From IMG/VR virus record IMGVR_UViG_3300047375_001061, positions 1 through 23,291 of that record: a stretch of 23,291 nt of DNA; one strand, given 5' to 3'. Under the pieces are notes generated by a model. It saw nothing but the letters and a program-made list of their open reading frames with translations, did not search any database and was not told the DNA's origin. This DNA comes from a virus. The translations under genes were made by a program, and so were the position numbers. Positions 1-7,811 of the stretch are shown in pieces. Each line of letters begins with the position of its first letter. Positions within the stretch are counted from its first letter, which is position 1.

Positions 1-81
1 CTCTGCAGCGGCTTCCTGATTGCCAGCTCTCTCTGCTGCTTCCTGTGCTTTTTTTAACTGCTCATAAGAATATGTAGCCAT
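1..81 (-). CDS. N-terminus of a further late gene, probably a large internal virion protein (partial)
   Basis: An ATG at 81 (complement) opens a frame that runs off the left edge, giving 27 residues starting MATYSYEQLKKAQEAAER. The peptide is strongly helical and rich in Ala, Glu and Gln, ending in GNQEAAAE. It starts 11 bases after the stop of the preceding internal virion-type gene. In T7-like podoviruses the last and largest internal virion protein (T7 gp16-like, sometimes with a transglycosylase) sits at this place, and helical N-termini of this kind are common in large polyvalent phage proteins. The start and frame are seen directly. Identity as the large ejection protein is inferred from position only. 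Confidence 0.6.
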   Translation of the reverse strand, partial: MATYSYEQLKKAQEAAERAGNQEAAAE

Positions 82-92
82 TTAGTCTATCC

Positions 93-1310
93 TTATCTTC
101 CAATGTTCCGTTGGTTTATTAGCTGTGCCGTGCTTAACGGAGGTGAGCCGTCGCCACCAGTATCAATAAATTCTAAGGCTCCTGGGGAAAGAAGAGCATC
201 AGGCTGTCCGGTATCCGGGTTTATAAACTCACCAGTATCTATGTCAAAATTTGAATCAGCAGCAGCCTGTCGAGCTACATTAAGAACTTGATAGAACCTC
301 CAATCACCATTCTCACTCCTTGCATCACTTGGCATTCGTGAAACATTCTCAATTGCATCACTAACTTTTGAAAGCATTCTCAATTTCATTTGCACTGTCT
401 CTGGCATGTCTCCCTCTGTCGGAAGCATGTTGTAATATCTTTCAGCCTCAGAGTCTGATCCAGCTGCTCCTGAGAATGCTTTAAAGATTGCTTCTCCAGC
501 CATGTTTCTCGCTGTTGTGAATCTCTGACCTTTTCCAGTTGTAAGATAATTTGACATAGGAAGGTTTCTACTTAAGCGATTCCAAGTTTCTTCACCACCT
601 CGCGTATCAAAGCCCTCATCCATAGTGGCAACTAGCTCCAGCATGGCAGAATCTAACGCAGTAAGCCTTATCCGCGCTGAACCTTCAGATTCTTTTAACG
701 AATCTTGATCACTCACCGCAGACCTCTTAGTCCAATTGCCGTCAGCCATTTGGTTGTACTCGGGGTCAGCACCTAGAACAACTTTATTCCCATTAGCATC
801 CATAGTTAGTTGATACGGACGCTGCGAATCTTTTAACTCATCAAATTGCTTTTGGCTTAGGTTATTACTAGTTATATAAGCGGTTTGCTCAGCCAACGTT
901 AAGTCTGCAAATGGTATAGATTCAATTCTATCTACCTGCTCACTTTCGATTTGGCTTTGTGCTGCTTCAAACTCCATCGTTGTTGCTTGATCTTCCAATT
1001 CTTGATTTCTTAATTCAATATTACGCTCATCTTCTCTTGTTTCTGATCGATCTAAATCTTCAAGCTGCTGTTCCCTTGTTGTCTTATCTCTTCCAAGTGT
1101 AAATTCATTACGCTTATCTTCCAGTCCTTCTTGAAACTTCTGACCTGCTACTCGCTCCGAAGTCTGATACTGCCGAGCTTCCTCAAGCGCTTCTTGATTA
1201 CGCAACTCTACCGCAACATCGTTGTAGTACTGACCGCCGACTTCAAGCGCCTTACCAATACCCATACCAACATTAAATGCAACTGGCCGTTCAGGTCGAT
1301 TCTTAAACAT
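93..1310 (-). CDS. Putative internal virion / ejection protein (405 aa)
   Basis: I do not recognise a defined family. Residues about 40-130 are almost continuously charged and helical, rich in Glu, Arg and Gln with repeats such as RNQELED, and so are a likely coiled coil. The middle and C-terminal parts are mixed and soluble-looking, with no signal peptide or membrane segment. The start overlaps the stop of the upstream gene by 8 bases, and a CAGGAG ribosome-binding site lies about 10 bases upstream. It lies in the run of Ala/Gln/Glu-rich genes after the tail genes, where T7-like podoviruses encode the proteins of the internal core that are ejected into the host. That role is inferred from position and composition. 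Confidence 0.65.
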   Translation of the reverse strand: MFKNRPERPVAFNVGMGIGKALEVGGQYYNDVAVELRNQEALEEARQYQTSERVAGQKFQEGLEDKRNEFTLGRDKTTREQQLEDLDRSETREDERNIELRNQELEDQATTMEFEAAQSQIESEQVDRIESIPFADLTLAEQTAYITSNNLSQKQFDELKDSQRPYQLTMDANGNKVVLGADPEYNQMADGNWTKRSAVSDQDSLKESEGSARIRLTALDSAMLELVATMDEGFDTRGGEETWNRLSRNLPMSNYLTTGKGQRFTTARNMAGEAIFKAFSGAAGSDSEAERYYNMLPTEGDMPETVQMKLRMLSKVSDAIENVSRMPSDARSENGDWRFYQVLNVARQAAADSNFDIDTGEFINPDTGQPDALLSPGALEFIDTGGDGSPPLSTAQLINQRNIGR

Positions 1311-1869
1311 TAGCTAAAAACTCCTGTAGCTCACCCTCGTCAACTTTGTCACCCTGAGTCTGCATATAGTTCTGCAGCCCGATACTGTATGCCTCACTCA
1401 TCTCATCCTCAGTGATGTCGATACGAGGATTTGCCGTTTCAACAATTTCCACAATTTCCTCGACAGCTCTCTCCCCAATCGACCCAAGGACATCTTCCGT
1501 CATCATTGGGTTCTTATCTTGGATTTGCAGAACGACGTCACTAGCTATGTTGCCTACACCGAGCACCGGATCATCATGAGCAAACACAGCTTTAAGTAAC
1601 GCTGAGCTTTGCCCTTTACCGTGAATCATCTGAATTAGCTGCTGCTCAGCTTGTTCGTGCATCGCTTGTTCTTCAGGACCAGCCTCTGGCTGCTCAGTCA
1701 TTTCGACGTCACCAGCTTGGCGTATAGCTTTACTATGTGCCTCTCTTCCGTTCTTAGCTTGCTGCACAGCATCCGGTCTTGCTTGCTCAGCTTGCGCCTG
1801 ATCCATGTTATTGACAGCTTCACCAACAGATGAGCCCTGACGTTCCTGTATACGTTGCACAATACTCAT
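1303..1869 (-). CDS. Putative internal virion protein, acidic (188 aa)
   Basis: This is a Gln/Glu-rich, acidic soluble protein with no recognised domain. Residues about 20-85 are Ala/Gln/Glu-rich and probably disordered or helical (QAQAEQAR, QAEQQLIQM). The C-terminal part (about 120-188) is predicted helical with many acidic residues (GERAVEEIVEIVE). Its ATG overlaps the stop of the upstream gene in a TAATG junction, and the end of that gene supplies the Shine-Dalgarno TAGGA, so the two are likely translationally coupled. Position within the internal virion cluster suggests a virion core or assembly role, but the sequence gives no specific function. Confidence 0.6.
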   Translation of the reverse strand: MSIVQRIQERQGSSVGEAVNNMDQAQAEQARPDAVQQAKNGREAHSKAIRQAGDVEMTEQPEAGPEEQAMHEQAEQQLIQMIHGKGQSSALLKAVFAHDDPVLGVGNIASDVVLQIQDKNPMMTEDVLGSIGERAVEEIVEIVETANPRIDITEDEMSEAYSIGLQNYMQTQGDKVDEGELQEFLANV

Positions 1870-2600
1870 TAGACATTCCTATAAGAATCAGTAGTAGGGT
1901 CGTAGTAACCAGTATTCGATGAAGGCTTTTGCATTGCAGCTTGGCCTCCGGTCTGACCTTGTGTAGTCGTCGGTGTGTAAGCCAATTGCGGACCAACACC
2001 GCCACCATCAGTGCCGCCTTTTAATCGGTCAGCAATGTTGAGTCGGAAGGCTGTATTAGTATCGAACTCTTTTTTCTCGGCGTTGTATCTATCCATCTCA
2101 GCATCTGCTGCAGACTTAGCACCGATCACCTGTCCAGCAATGTTCAAACCAGTCGATGCAATCATTGCATTGCCGGGAGTAGCGACCGACCATTTCGCGA
2201 GGCCGGCTGCTTTAGATGCACCAGCACTTAGCAGCGATGAGATAGCATTGCCTGAAGCAGCCAGTGCGCTAGTTCCAGCAGCGGCAGCGCCTCCAGTTGC
2301 GGCTGCGGTAGCTCCCCAAGTGGCTGACGGCATGCCTACCATACTACCCAGCATGGCAGCTTGACTGCTGGCGGCAGCAGCTGAGGTTGCTGCAGCTCCG
2401 GTTGATGCTGCCGTGGCTGATGCCCCTGCCCCAGCCCCTGCCCCGAGGCTCCCGGCTACGGCCCCCGCCGTAAAATAAATAGCCGCTGCAACAACTATAG
2501 CTTTAAATATTTTACTCTTAACTACTTTCTTGACGACTTTCTTAACTGCCTTAAAGACTTTCTTTATGCCGCGCCCAATAGACTTAATCAATTTAGACAT
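1869..2600 (-). CDS. Putative membrane-active ejection protein with poly-basic N-terminus (243 aa)
   Basis: The first 34 residues carry 12 Lys and 1 Arg on an amphipathic helix pattern (GRGIKKVFKAVKKVVKKVVK). A hydrophobic stretch at about 34-50 and a long Ala/Gly/Ser/Thr-rich region to about 165 follow. There is no Asp or Glu before residue 166, which is unusual for 165 residues. The C-terminal part is hydrophilic and Gln/Gly/Thr-rich. Proteins starting with Lys-rich helices followed by Ala/Gly-rich hydrophobic sequence occur among podovirus internal virion proteins. A role in crossing or lining the host membrane during DNA ejection is inferred. The start has a GAGGG Shine-Dalgarno and overlaps the upstream GNAT-like gene by 8 bases. 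Confidence 0.65.
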   Translation of the reverse strand: MSKLIKSIGRGIKKVFKAVKKVVKKVVKSKIFKAIVVAAAIYFTAGAVAGSLGAGAGAGASATAASTGAAATSAAAASSQAAMLGSMVGMPSATWGATAAATGGAAAAGTSALAASGNAISSLLSAGASKAAGLAKWSVATPGNAMIASTGLNIAGQVIGAKSAADAEMDRYNAEKKEFDTNTAFRLNIADRLKGGTDGGGVGPQLAYTPTTTQGQTGGQAAMQKPSSNTGYYDPTTDSYRNV

Positions 2601-3066
2601 TTGTGTCCCTCAATAAATAATAGCTTTCATCACCTTTTATGAAGTTTCTTTTTTTGAGCTGTGCTCTGACCCATGGAGTCGTAGCATTTAGCTGACCTAT
2701 AGAAAAAGTGGTCATCAGTACGTCAGGCTTTTTGGAAGACCATGAGATAAACTGATCGAGCATTTCTTGGAAATGATTGTGACCGCGATGGTCTGGATGG
2801 ATGTATACACCAAGCTCTGTGGCAATGTAGCCTTGAGCATACCGATGCCGAGTCAGCTCGGCCATAAAGCAACCTACAATGTCGCCGTCGTGTTTGAGCA
2901 CGAGAGCAAAGCCGTCATGCTGCAATATAGTAATCGCAACATGATCGACGAGCTGCTTTTTATCAATTTTAAAATTTGAATCGATACCGTTTTGTAAAGA
3001 TTCGTAGAGTAGTTTTGAAATCGCAATTGCTTCCTTAGTGTGAGCAGTGCAGATTTCATATGTCAT
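2593..3066 (-). CDS. GNAT-fold N-acetyltransferase-like protein (157 aa)
   Basis: Length and pattern fit a single GNAT domain. An N-terminal strand and helix (ICTAHTKEAIAISKLLYES) are followed by beta strands around residues 53-70 (FALVLKHDGDIVGCFMAE). The motif A strand and loop (TELGVYIHPDHRGH, residues 83-96) and a C-terminal RNFIKGDESYYLLRD segment come next. The acetyl-CoA pyrophosphate-binding loop, normally R/Q-x-x-G-x-G/A, here reads RGHNHF and lacks the second Gly, so activity is uncertain. GNAT-like proteins lie among internal virion genes in several T7-like phages, including gp13-type proteins, which suggests a structural or assembly role is possible. The start has AGGT upstream. 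The end overlaps the next gene by 8 bases. Confidence 0.8.
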   Translation of the reverse strand: MTYEICTAHTKEAIAISKLLYESLQNGIDSNFKIDKKQLVDHVAITILQHDGFALVLKHDGDIVGCFMAELTRHRYAQGYIATELGVYIHPDHRGHNHFQEMLDQFISWSSKKPDVLMTTFSIGQLNATTPWVRAQLKKRNFIKGDESYYLLRDTNV

Positions 3067-3073
3067 AGATTAC

Positions 3074-4240
3074 CTATTTCGGAGTTCGTAAAGGTTGGAG
3101 CCCCTTGCTTTGCACCCAAGCCTCAGCAGTACCTGCTGGGACACCGCCTAACTGATCTAACTCAGTAGCCGTCATGCCTACTTGTATTGCTTTATTGTAG
3201 GCTTCCATGGCCTCAGTATCAGTCGCATCGAGTCCTTTAGCTGCAAGGTCTGATATACGGCTCGTATTTAAAAAATTCATTCGCTCATTGTAAGAATCGT
3301 TAACTCGATTAAATTGCTCGACCTGAGATTCCGGGGAAGAAGTAATATCAATATTAGCTACGCCGTTACTGAAAGAGTTAAATGCATTAGTAGCATCTGA
3401 CCGGTATTCACTTGTAACACCAAAGTTCTCTTTCATTTGCTGCAGTTTTATAGCGCTCTCATTATTCCACTTAGTGACATTCTCTCGGCTCAAACGATCC
3501 AACCGACCTTCAGCCGCAGCAGCAGTTGCATTTGATTTAGCGATGCTCTCTTGGCTTGCGTTACGCGCAGCCTGTACCTGCTCATTACTTGTCAAAGTCG
3601 CCGTATTGAGACTTTCAGCGCTTGCAGCTCGCTGCGTCTCTAGGGCTCTCGAAGTGATACCGCGCTGCGTCTCTACAGCTAAAGCTGAGGCAGCCTGAGT
3701 GTTAGCGATAGCCATTTTGTTAGCTCGGTCTGCAACAGCCATAGCCTCAGTACTACCGAGCTGATTAGTAAGTCTTGCCATCGCTGCTGTATCTGCAGCA
3801 GACTGTATAGACTTCTGTGTCTGCGACTGCTGCTGAGCTATTTTTTCCTGACTCAATATCTGAGAGGCTAATCGCTCTTTAGCTGCCTGGTCACCTTGCG
3901 TCTGAATCTTAAGCTGCGTATCTGTCGTCAGCTTAGTACGATCTAAAGCTGCAACATCAGATATTCTTTGCTGCTCTAACGCAGTTTTGTTTTGCGCTTG
4001 AGAGATGTTTGATTGGCTAAAAATATTAGCATCAGCTTTTGCAACATCACTACCGATTCGCATTACACTTTCAGCCGCTGCGCCCACAGCAATAGAGCTA
4101 TTAGTGAGTCCTCGGGCTCCAGCCTCTCGCCGGCCTAATGCTGACGCATATTGCATGCTGGGCGAGTTCGAGTCGGTAAACTTCTTTAGCCTTCCCGCAA
4201 CTGTCTCTTCTTCTTTTACGGTAACGTCACCGATTGCCAT
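3074..4240 (-). CDS. Putative internal virion protein, Ala/Gln-rich coiled coil (388 aa)
   Basis: Residues about 35-270 form a long, almost uninterrupted helical region rich in Ala, Gln, Ser and Thr, with a repeated pattern such as ALETQRAASAESLNTAT. Pro and Trp are nearly absent there. An N-terminal segment ARGLTNSSIAVGAA resembles the start region seen in some podovirus internal virion proteins. No signal peptide, membrane segment or catalytic motif was found. The ATG has GAGGTGAAAT upstream. It begins the run of ejection-type genes that ends at base 1. The role as an internal core or ejection component is inferred from composition and position. Confidence 0.65.
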   Translation of the reverse strand: MAIGDVTVKEEETVAGRLKKFTDSNSPSMQYASALGRREAGARGLTNSSIAVGAAAESVMRIGSDVAKADANIFSQSNISQAQNKTALEQQRISDVAALDRTKLTTDTQLKIQTQGDQAAKERLASQILSQEKIAQQQSQTQKSIQSAADTAAMARLTNQLGSTEAMAVADRANKMAIANTQAASALAVETQRGITSRALETQRAASAESLNTATLTSNEQVQAARNASQESIAKSNATAAAAEGRLDRLSRENVTKWNNESAIKLQQMKENFGVTSEYRSDATNAFNSFSNGVANIDITSSPESQVEQFNRVNDSYNERMNFLNTSRISDLAAKGLDATDTEAMEAYNKAIQVGMTATELDQLGGVPAGTAEAWVQSKGLQPLRTPK

Positions 4241-4249
4241 ATTTCACCT

Positions 4250-4483
4250 CTAGTTTTTAAAATACCAAACAGCACTTAACGCGCCCAAAGTACCAACAGT
4301 TAAAAACTGAACAACAGTTTTGGAAATGCCATGCTTTACACTGCGCCAAGCATCAAGCAAACCTCTTAGCTCATGCATGTCGTGAACAGCCATATCATCT
4401 TGTAGACCAATATTTTTTAACGCTCTCTCGGCTCCTTTCTCAGCAGCTCTGTTTAGCAATATCTCAATCTCTGCGTCGTTCAT
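4250..4483 (-). CDS. Small C-terminal membrane protein, DUF6127-like (holin candidate)
   Basis: The 77-residue protein has a soluble helical N-terminus (LLNRAAEKGAERALKNIGL, residues 10-28), a conserved-looking segment ELRGLLDAWRSVKHGI, and one hydrophobic segment at residues 55-73 ending in a short basic tail. This resembles the small phage family DUF6127, recognised from memory of its AAEKGA.RAL...LRDLLEAWR pattern. Small phage proteins with one membrane segment can be holins or antiholins, but no endolysin lies next to it, so a lysis role is only a guess. The Shine-Dalgarno AGGGG is 6 bases from the ATG. The 34 bases before the gene hold no other signal. Confidence 0.7.
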   Translation of the reverse strand: MNDAEIEILLNRAAEKGAERALKNIGLQDDMAVHDMHELRGLLDAWRSVKHGISKTVVQFLTVGTLGALSAVWYFKN

Positions 4484-4517
4484 AAGAAGCCCCTAGTTAT
4501 AAACTGCGTAAATTCAT

Positions 4518-4796
4518 CTACTCAGCTTCTTCTTCAATCGGTACGCGAGGATCAAACCAACCCTCTATTTCAGCAAACACGCCTTCAGCAGAACAAGTGT
4601 ATTTATTACCAAACCAATCGTCTGGTTCTGTTACATCTTCGATAACAGTCGCGTTACCACTATTTAAATCAGAAATTATCAAATCCAGATTTGACGGATC
4701 ACCCATTTCAATAAAATTAGCCGTAACATTTATTGGGTAATCATCCTCTACTAAATATTTAGAAACATTGTTTAGACTGTCTACGATAGTTTTCAT
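4518..4796 (-). CDS. Hypothetical protein common next to marine phage tail genes (92 aa)
   Basis: This is a short acidic protein with no membrane segment. Its pattern (SKYLVEDDYPINVT near the N-terminus, WFGNKYTCSAEGVF and a C-terminal GWFDPR) matches a small family I associate with marine phages, but no function is known to me. It starts inside the end of the upstream receptor-binding candidate (4-base overlap, ATGA type) with AGGA upstream. That tight coupling suggests a part in tail-fibre or receptor-binding protein assembly. This is inference from gene order only. Confidence 0.65.
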   Translation of the reverse strand: MKTIVDSLNNVSKYLVEDDYPINVTANFIEMGDPSNLDLIISDLNSGNATVIEDVTEPDDWFGNKYTCSAEGVFAEIEGWFDPRVPIEEEAE

Positions 4797-6289
4797 GTTT
4801 GTCCTGTAAGCAAAAGTTTAGTGGCTGATAATGCTTTACCTGCACTTTGTGAAGAAACAGTTGTTGATATTGTTCCTGAAGATTGCACATAGTAAGCACT
4901 GTTTGGGCTTAAACTTGATAGGTTTTCTGCAACCCCTCCACGCAACGTAACAGTTCCTGTAGCAGAGTTGGAAATAGCTGCTGCGCTAATTCCTACATAT
5001 TCTGTATTGTTTGATCTTGGAGCGGTGACTGTTTTTGATGTTCCATAGTTATTATTTTGATAATCACGGATAACCAAAAAGAAAGTTTTTTGATCTGAGT
5101 CATAACAAATGCCATTAGCTTCTAAACTGCCTGTAGAAATTGAGGTAACTGTAGACCCAAAAGAAATTGTGCTTCCGCTTATGCTTGCTATTACAAATTT
5201 TCCTGCTAACGGTTGATTGTATTCCCTAAAGAAAATACCAATTTGATTAGTATCACTATCAAAAGCCAATTCAAGATAATCCATACCAGAGGTATAGCTT
5301 GGATGTTGAACAGCCGTTGTTTTTGAAAAACTACTGCCACTATAAGTCAACAGAAAAAACGATCCAACACCAGACGATGAATTATAATAATCTGAATGAG
5401 CACAAAATGTTTTCCCTGCTACTGGATCAAATACCATTGTTAAATTATATAGATCGTTGATGCTAGGGTTATATTCAGAACCTACAGTCAAATTACCATT
5501 TGCGTTATTTTGTATAGCCCTAAAATATTTATAATTGCTTCGTTGATAACCGATAATGGTATGATTTGAAGCAGTGTCGTAAACAATAGCATTCGGAAAG
5601 TTATAATCACCCTGATTACCAATTAAGTATTGAGTGCTGTAACTAAAACTTTGATTTCCGCTATAAGTTGCTCTTCTGACGTACTGAGAGTTGTAAGGAT
5701 AAGCGTTTCTGAAAGTATATATAATTTGATTTATGGCAGTATCAAAAACCATGTTTACATGACTATAACTTGCATATGAGTTATTCATTGTACTTTGTGG
5801 TGAGTAGAAATTAAAATTATTACCACTATAATTTTGTGGATCAGAAGCCTGAATGTATAAGTGACCAGTTGCGTAAGCGTCTTGCACGCCGTACATAACA
5901 ATCCAACAGGTATTAGTTGAATCAAAAATTATAGCGTTAGAATCTTGAAAAGATCCGTTGCTACTTAAAACAACTGGAGTTCCAAATGTAGCAACACCAT
6001 TTGCTATAGACCCCATTACGCAACGCGAAGTACCACTTTGGCGATAGATGACACCAACTTTTTTTGCTACAGGATCATAAGCACATTTTATGCTATTAAC
6101 ATCAGCACTTATAAAGACACTAGCATTGCCCGCAGTGCTTGGATAACCTTCCGCACTTACTGGAGAAACCGTTCCGTTAGAGTTAAGAACTACTGCAACG
6201 CCATTTGAAATTGTTCCTGTTGCAACAAAGTCAGCAGTCTTACCGCCACCAGAACCACCGCCACCAATTAAATCGCTTAAATTACTCAT
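4793..6289 (-). CDS. Putative receptor-binding protein, seven-repeat beta-propeller-like (498 aa)
   Basis: Three parts are visible. The N-terminus has a MSNLSDL cap, a Gly-rich linker and a small domain (DFVATGTISNG...NGTVSPV, residues 20-44). The middle has seven repeats, each with an aromatic-Asp pair followed by a hydrophobic strand: Y71D, F122D, F182D, Y237D, F287D, F343D and Y396D, spaced 50-60 residues. The C-terminal domain (about 430-495) ends AGKALSATKLLL. Seven such repeats fit a seven-bladed propeller. The upstream 506-aa gene has the same three-part plan, so the two are tandem paralogues. Position after the tail fibre suggests a host-recognition or adhesin role. The ribosome-binding site (GTGGA) is weak. 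The fold and role are inferred. Confidence 0.7.
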   Translation of the reverse strand: MSNLSDLIGGGGSGGGKTADFVATGTISNGVAVVLNSNGTVSPVSAEGYPSTAGNASVFISADVNSIKCAYDPVAKKVGVIYRQSGTSRCVMGSIANGVATFGTPVVLSSNGSFQDSNAIIFDSTNTCWIVMYGVQDAYATGHLYIQASDPQNYSGNNFNFYSPQSTMNNSYASYSHVNMVFDTAINQIIYTFRNAYPYNSQYVRRATYSGNQSFSYSTQYLIGNQGDYNFPNAIVYDTASNHTIIGYQRSNYKYFRAIQNNANGNLTVGSEYNPSINDLYNLTMVFDPVAGKTFCAHSDYYNSSSGVGSFFLLTYSGSSFSKTTAVQHPSYTSGMDYLELAFDSDTNQIGIFFREYNQPLAGKFVIASISGSTISFGSTVTSISTGSLEANGICYDSDQKTFFLVIRDYQNNNYGTSKTVTAPRSNNTEYVGISAAAISNSATGTVTLRGGVAENLSSLSPNSAYYVQSSGTISTTVSSQSAGKALSATKLLLTGQT

Positions 6290-6290
6290 A

Positions 6291-7811
6291 TTATAAATCC
6301 ACTAAACTAATTGATTGTGCCGATATAGCCTTCCCTGCTGCTACTGAAGTTGAAGTCGTACCTAGTGTTCCGTTACCTTGCACAAAATAATCCGAACCTG
6401 CCGTCAATCCTGTTTGGTTAGTAACAAGACCACCCAATACTGTGATACCACCTGTAGCACCTGAAGAAATAGCTGCGTTTGCTGTACCAATAAAATCTGC
6501 GCTGTTCGATTGCGAATAACTTGGTGTAACAAGTCTATAAACATAATCTCGCGTTCCAGAAGAATCTGTAATATAAGGAAACAATATGAATCCATAGCCT
6601 GCTGAAGTGCTAGGTGCTGCTGCATTAGTCATACGTCTACCATTTACAAATGCTGCTGGATTGGTGCTATTAATTGTGCCGATACTACTCCAAGATATAG
6701 AAGAAGAACTTTTTGTTGCTAACGCAAAATAAGCAACGCTACCAGACTGTTGATTCCAAGTTGTTACATAAGTGTTAGACCGATTTTCATAAGTTACACC
6801 CAACGAATAGGGAACTGTTCTCGAAGCATAGCTTCCGAAATTTGTTGGGCTACCTGCTGTTATTGTCGTTCCACTTACATCAAAAGCATAACCAACAACA
6901 CGATAAGTTGAGCCAGAGCCTGAGTACATATCGTGTACAGCTACACCTTCGCTACCGTTCATTGAAACCACAAGAGAGCCATCCTCTGTTGTTGTTCCTA
7001 ATCGAACAGCCGTTCCTACTGTAACCCCACCTGATCCAGTATCGGTTATCGGGACAAGTGCAGGATACGCCAGACCATACACATCTCGCGTTACAACAGT
7101 GATTTCATTAACAGAATCGTATGCAGCTTGCATAGATTCGAGTCTAGTTTGATTTGAAGATATTGAGGTGGCAGTTCCTACAGTTATCGAAGATGAACCA
7201 GTAATTTCAATAGGTATACAAATAGGTCCGTAAGAGTTCCATATATCTTTTGCTTCAAAAATAAGCATCCTTCCACTGCTAGGATCAAAAGAAACAGTAG
7301 GACCATAACTACTATCTCCACCTGCTCTTCCTCCCCATACATTTGATGAAGAAGTAATATAATTAGAACTATCAATTGAAATTACTCTTACTTGATACGA
7401 ATTATCAGAGGTAACTACCATCCCATAGCCTTGTGTACTGTCCCAAGCAAACCCACTCTTATAACTGATACCCAACCCTAAAGTTGTACCCCAAGTTATA
7501 GCTCCATTCGCAGCCACCGCACCTGCTCTTAAATTGCAACGATAACCGTCATACCAAAAAACAATATATCTATTGTTCGCTGCATCGAAAACAGGAACAG
7601 CCGAAGACATTGTACCGCCTGTACCACTAGCTGGATTTCTTATGCTTACTTGGCTGCTTACAGAACTTCCAATTGTTGTTTGAACCACTGGCTCAACTTT
7701 TCCATCACTGCGTAAAGCGACAGTCTGCCCATTATTTATTGCGCTTTGAGCAACAAAATCTAAACTATTCTGGGTTCCCCCAGATGGAAAAAGCTCTGAA
7801 AGAGTAGACAT
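6291..7811 (-). CDS. Putative receptor-binding protein, paralogue of the next gene (506 aa)
   Basis: It has the same architecture as the 498-aa neighbour. The N-terminus reads MSTLSEL, followed by DFVAQSAINNGQTVALRSDG (18-37). The middle holds six or seven spaced aromatic-Asp-like repeats: F75D, W123D, F175D, Y231D, a degenerate one near 284, Y341E, and a possible last one near 400. The C-terminal domain (about 438-500) contains SSGATGGITVLGG and ends AAGKAISAQSISL. The C-terminal halves of the two proteins align clearly by eye while the repeats have diverged, which suggests an older duplication with selection for different binding surfaces. The start codon abuts the stop of the tail-fibre gene (TAAATG). 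Function in host binding is inferred from position. Confidence 0.7.
   Translation of the reverse strand: MSTLSELFPSGGTQNSLDFVAQSAINNGQTVALRSDGKVEPVVQTTIGSSVSSQVSIRNPASGTGGTMSSAVPVFDAANNRYIVFWYDGYRCNLRAGAVAANGAITWGTTLGLGISYKSGFAWDSTQGYGMVVTSDNSYQVRVISIDSSNYITSSSNVWGGRAGGDSSYGPTVSFDPSSGRMLIFEAKDIWNSYGPICIPIEITGSSSITVGTATSISSNQTRLESMQAAYDSVNEITVVTRDVYGLAYPALVPITDTGSGGVTVGTAVRLGTTTEDGSLVVSMNGSEGVAVHDMYSGSGSTYRVVGYAFDVSGTTITAGSPTNFGSYASRTVPYSLGVTYENRSNTYVTTWNQQSGSVAYFALATKSSSSISWSSIGTINSTNPAAFVNGRRMTNAAAPSTSAGYGFILFPYITDSSGTRDYVYRLVTPSYSQSNSADFIGTANAAISSGATGGITVLGGLVTNQTGLTAGSDYFVQGNGTLGTTSTSVAAGKAISAQSISLVDL

Noticed and set aside
1858-1890. TTATAGGAATGTCTAATG on the minus strand, resembling the promoter at 21972
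   Set aside because: It is the coding end of the 243-aa gene plus a TAGGA ribosome-binding site, and the CACTATAG core is not matched.
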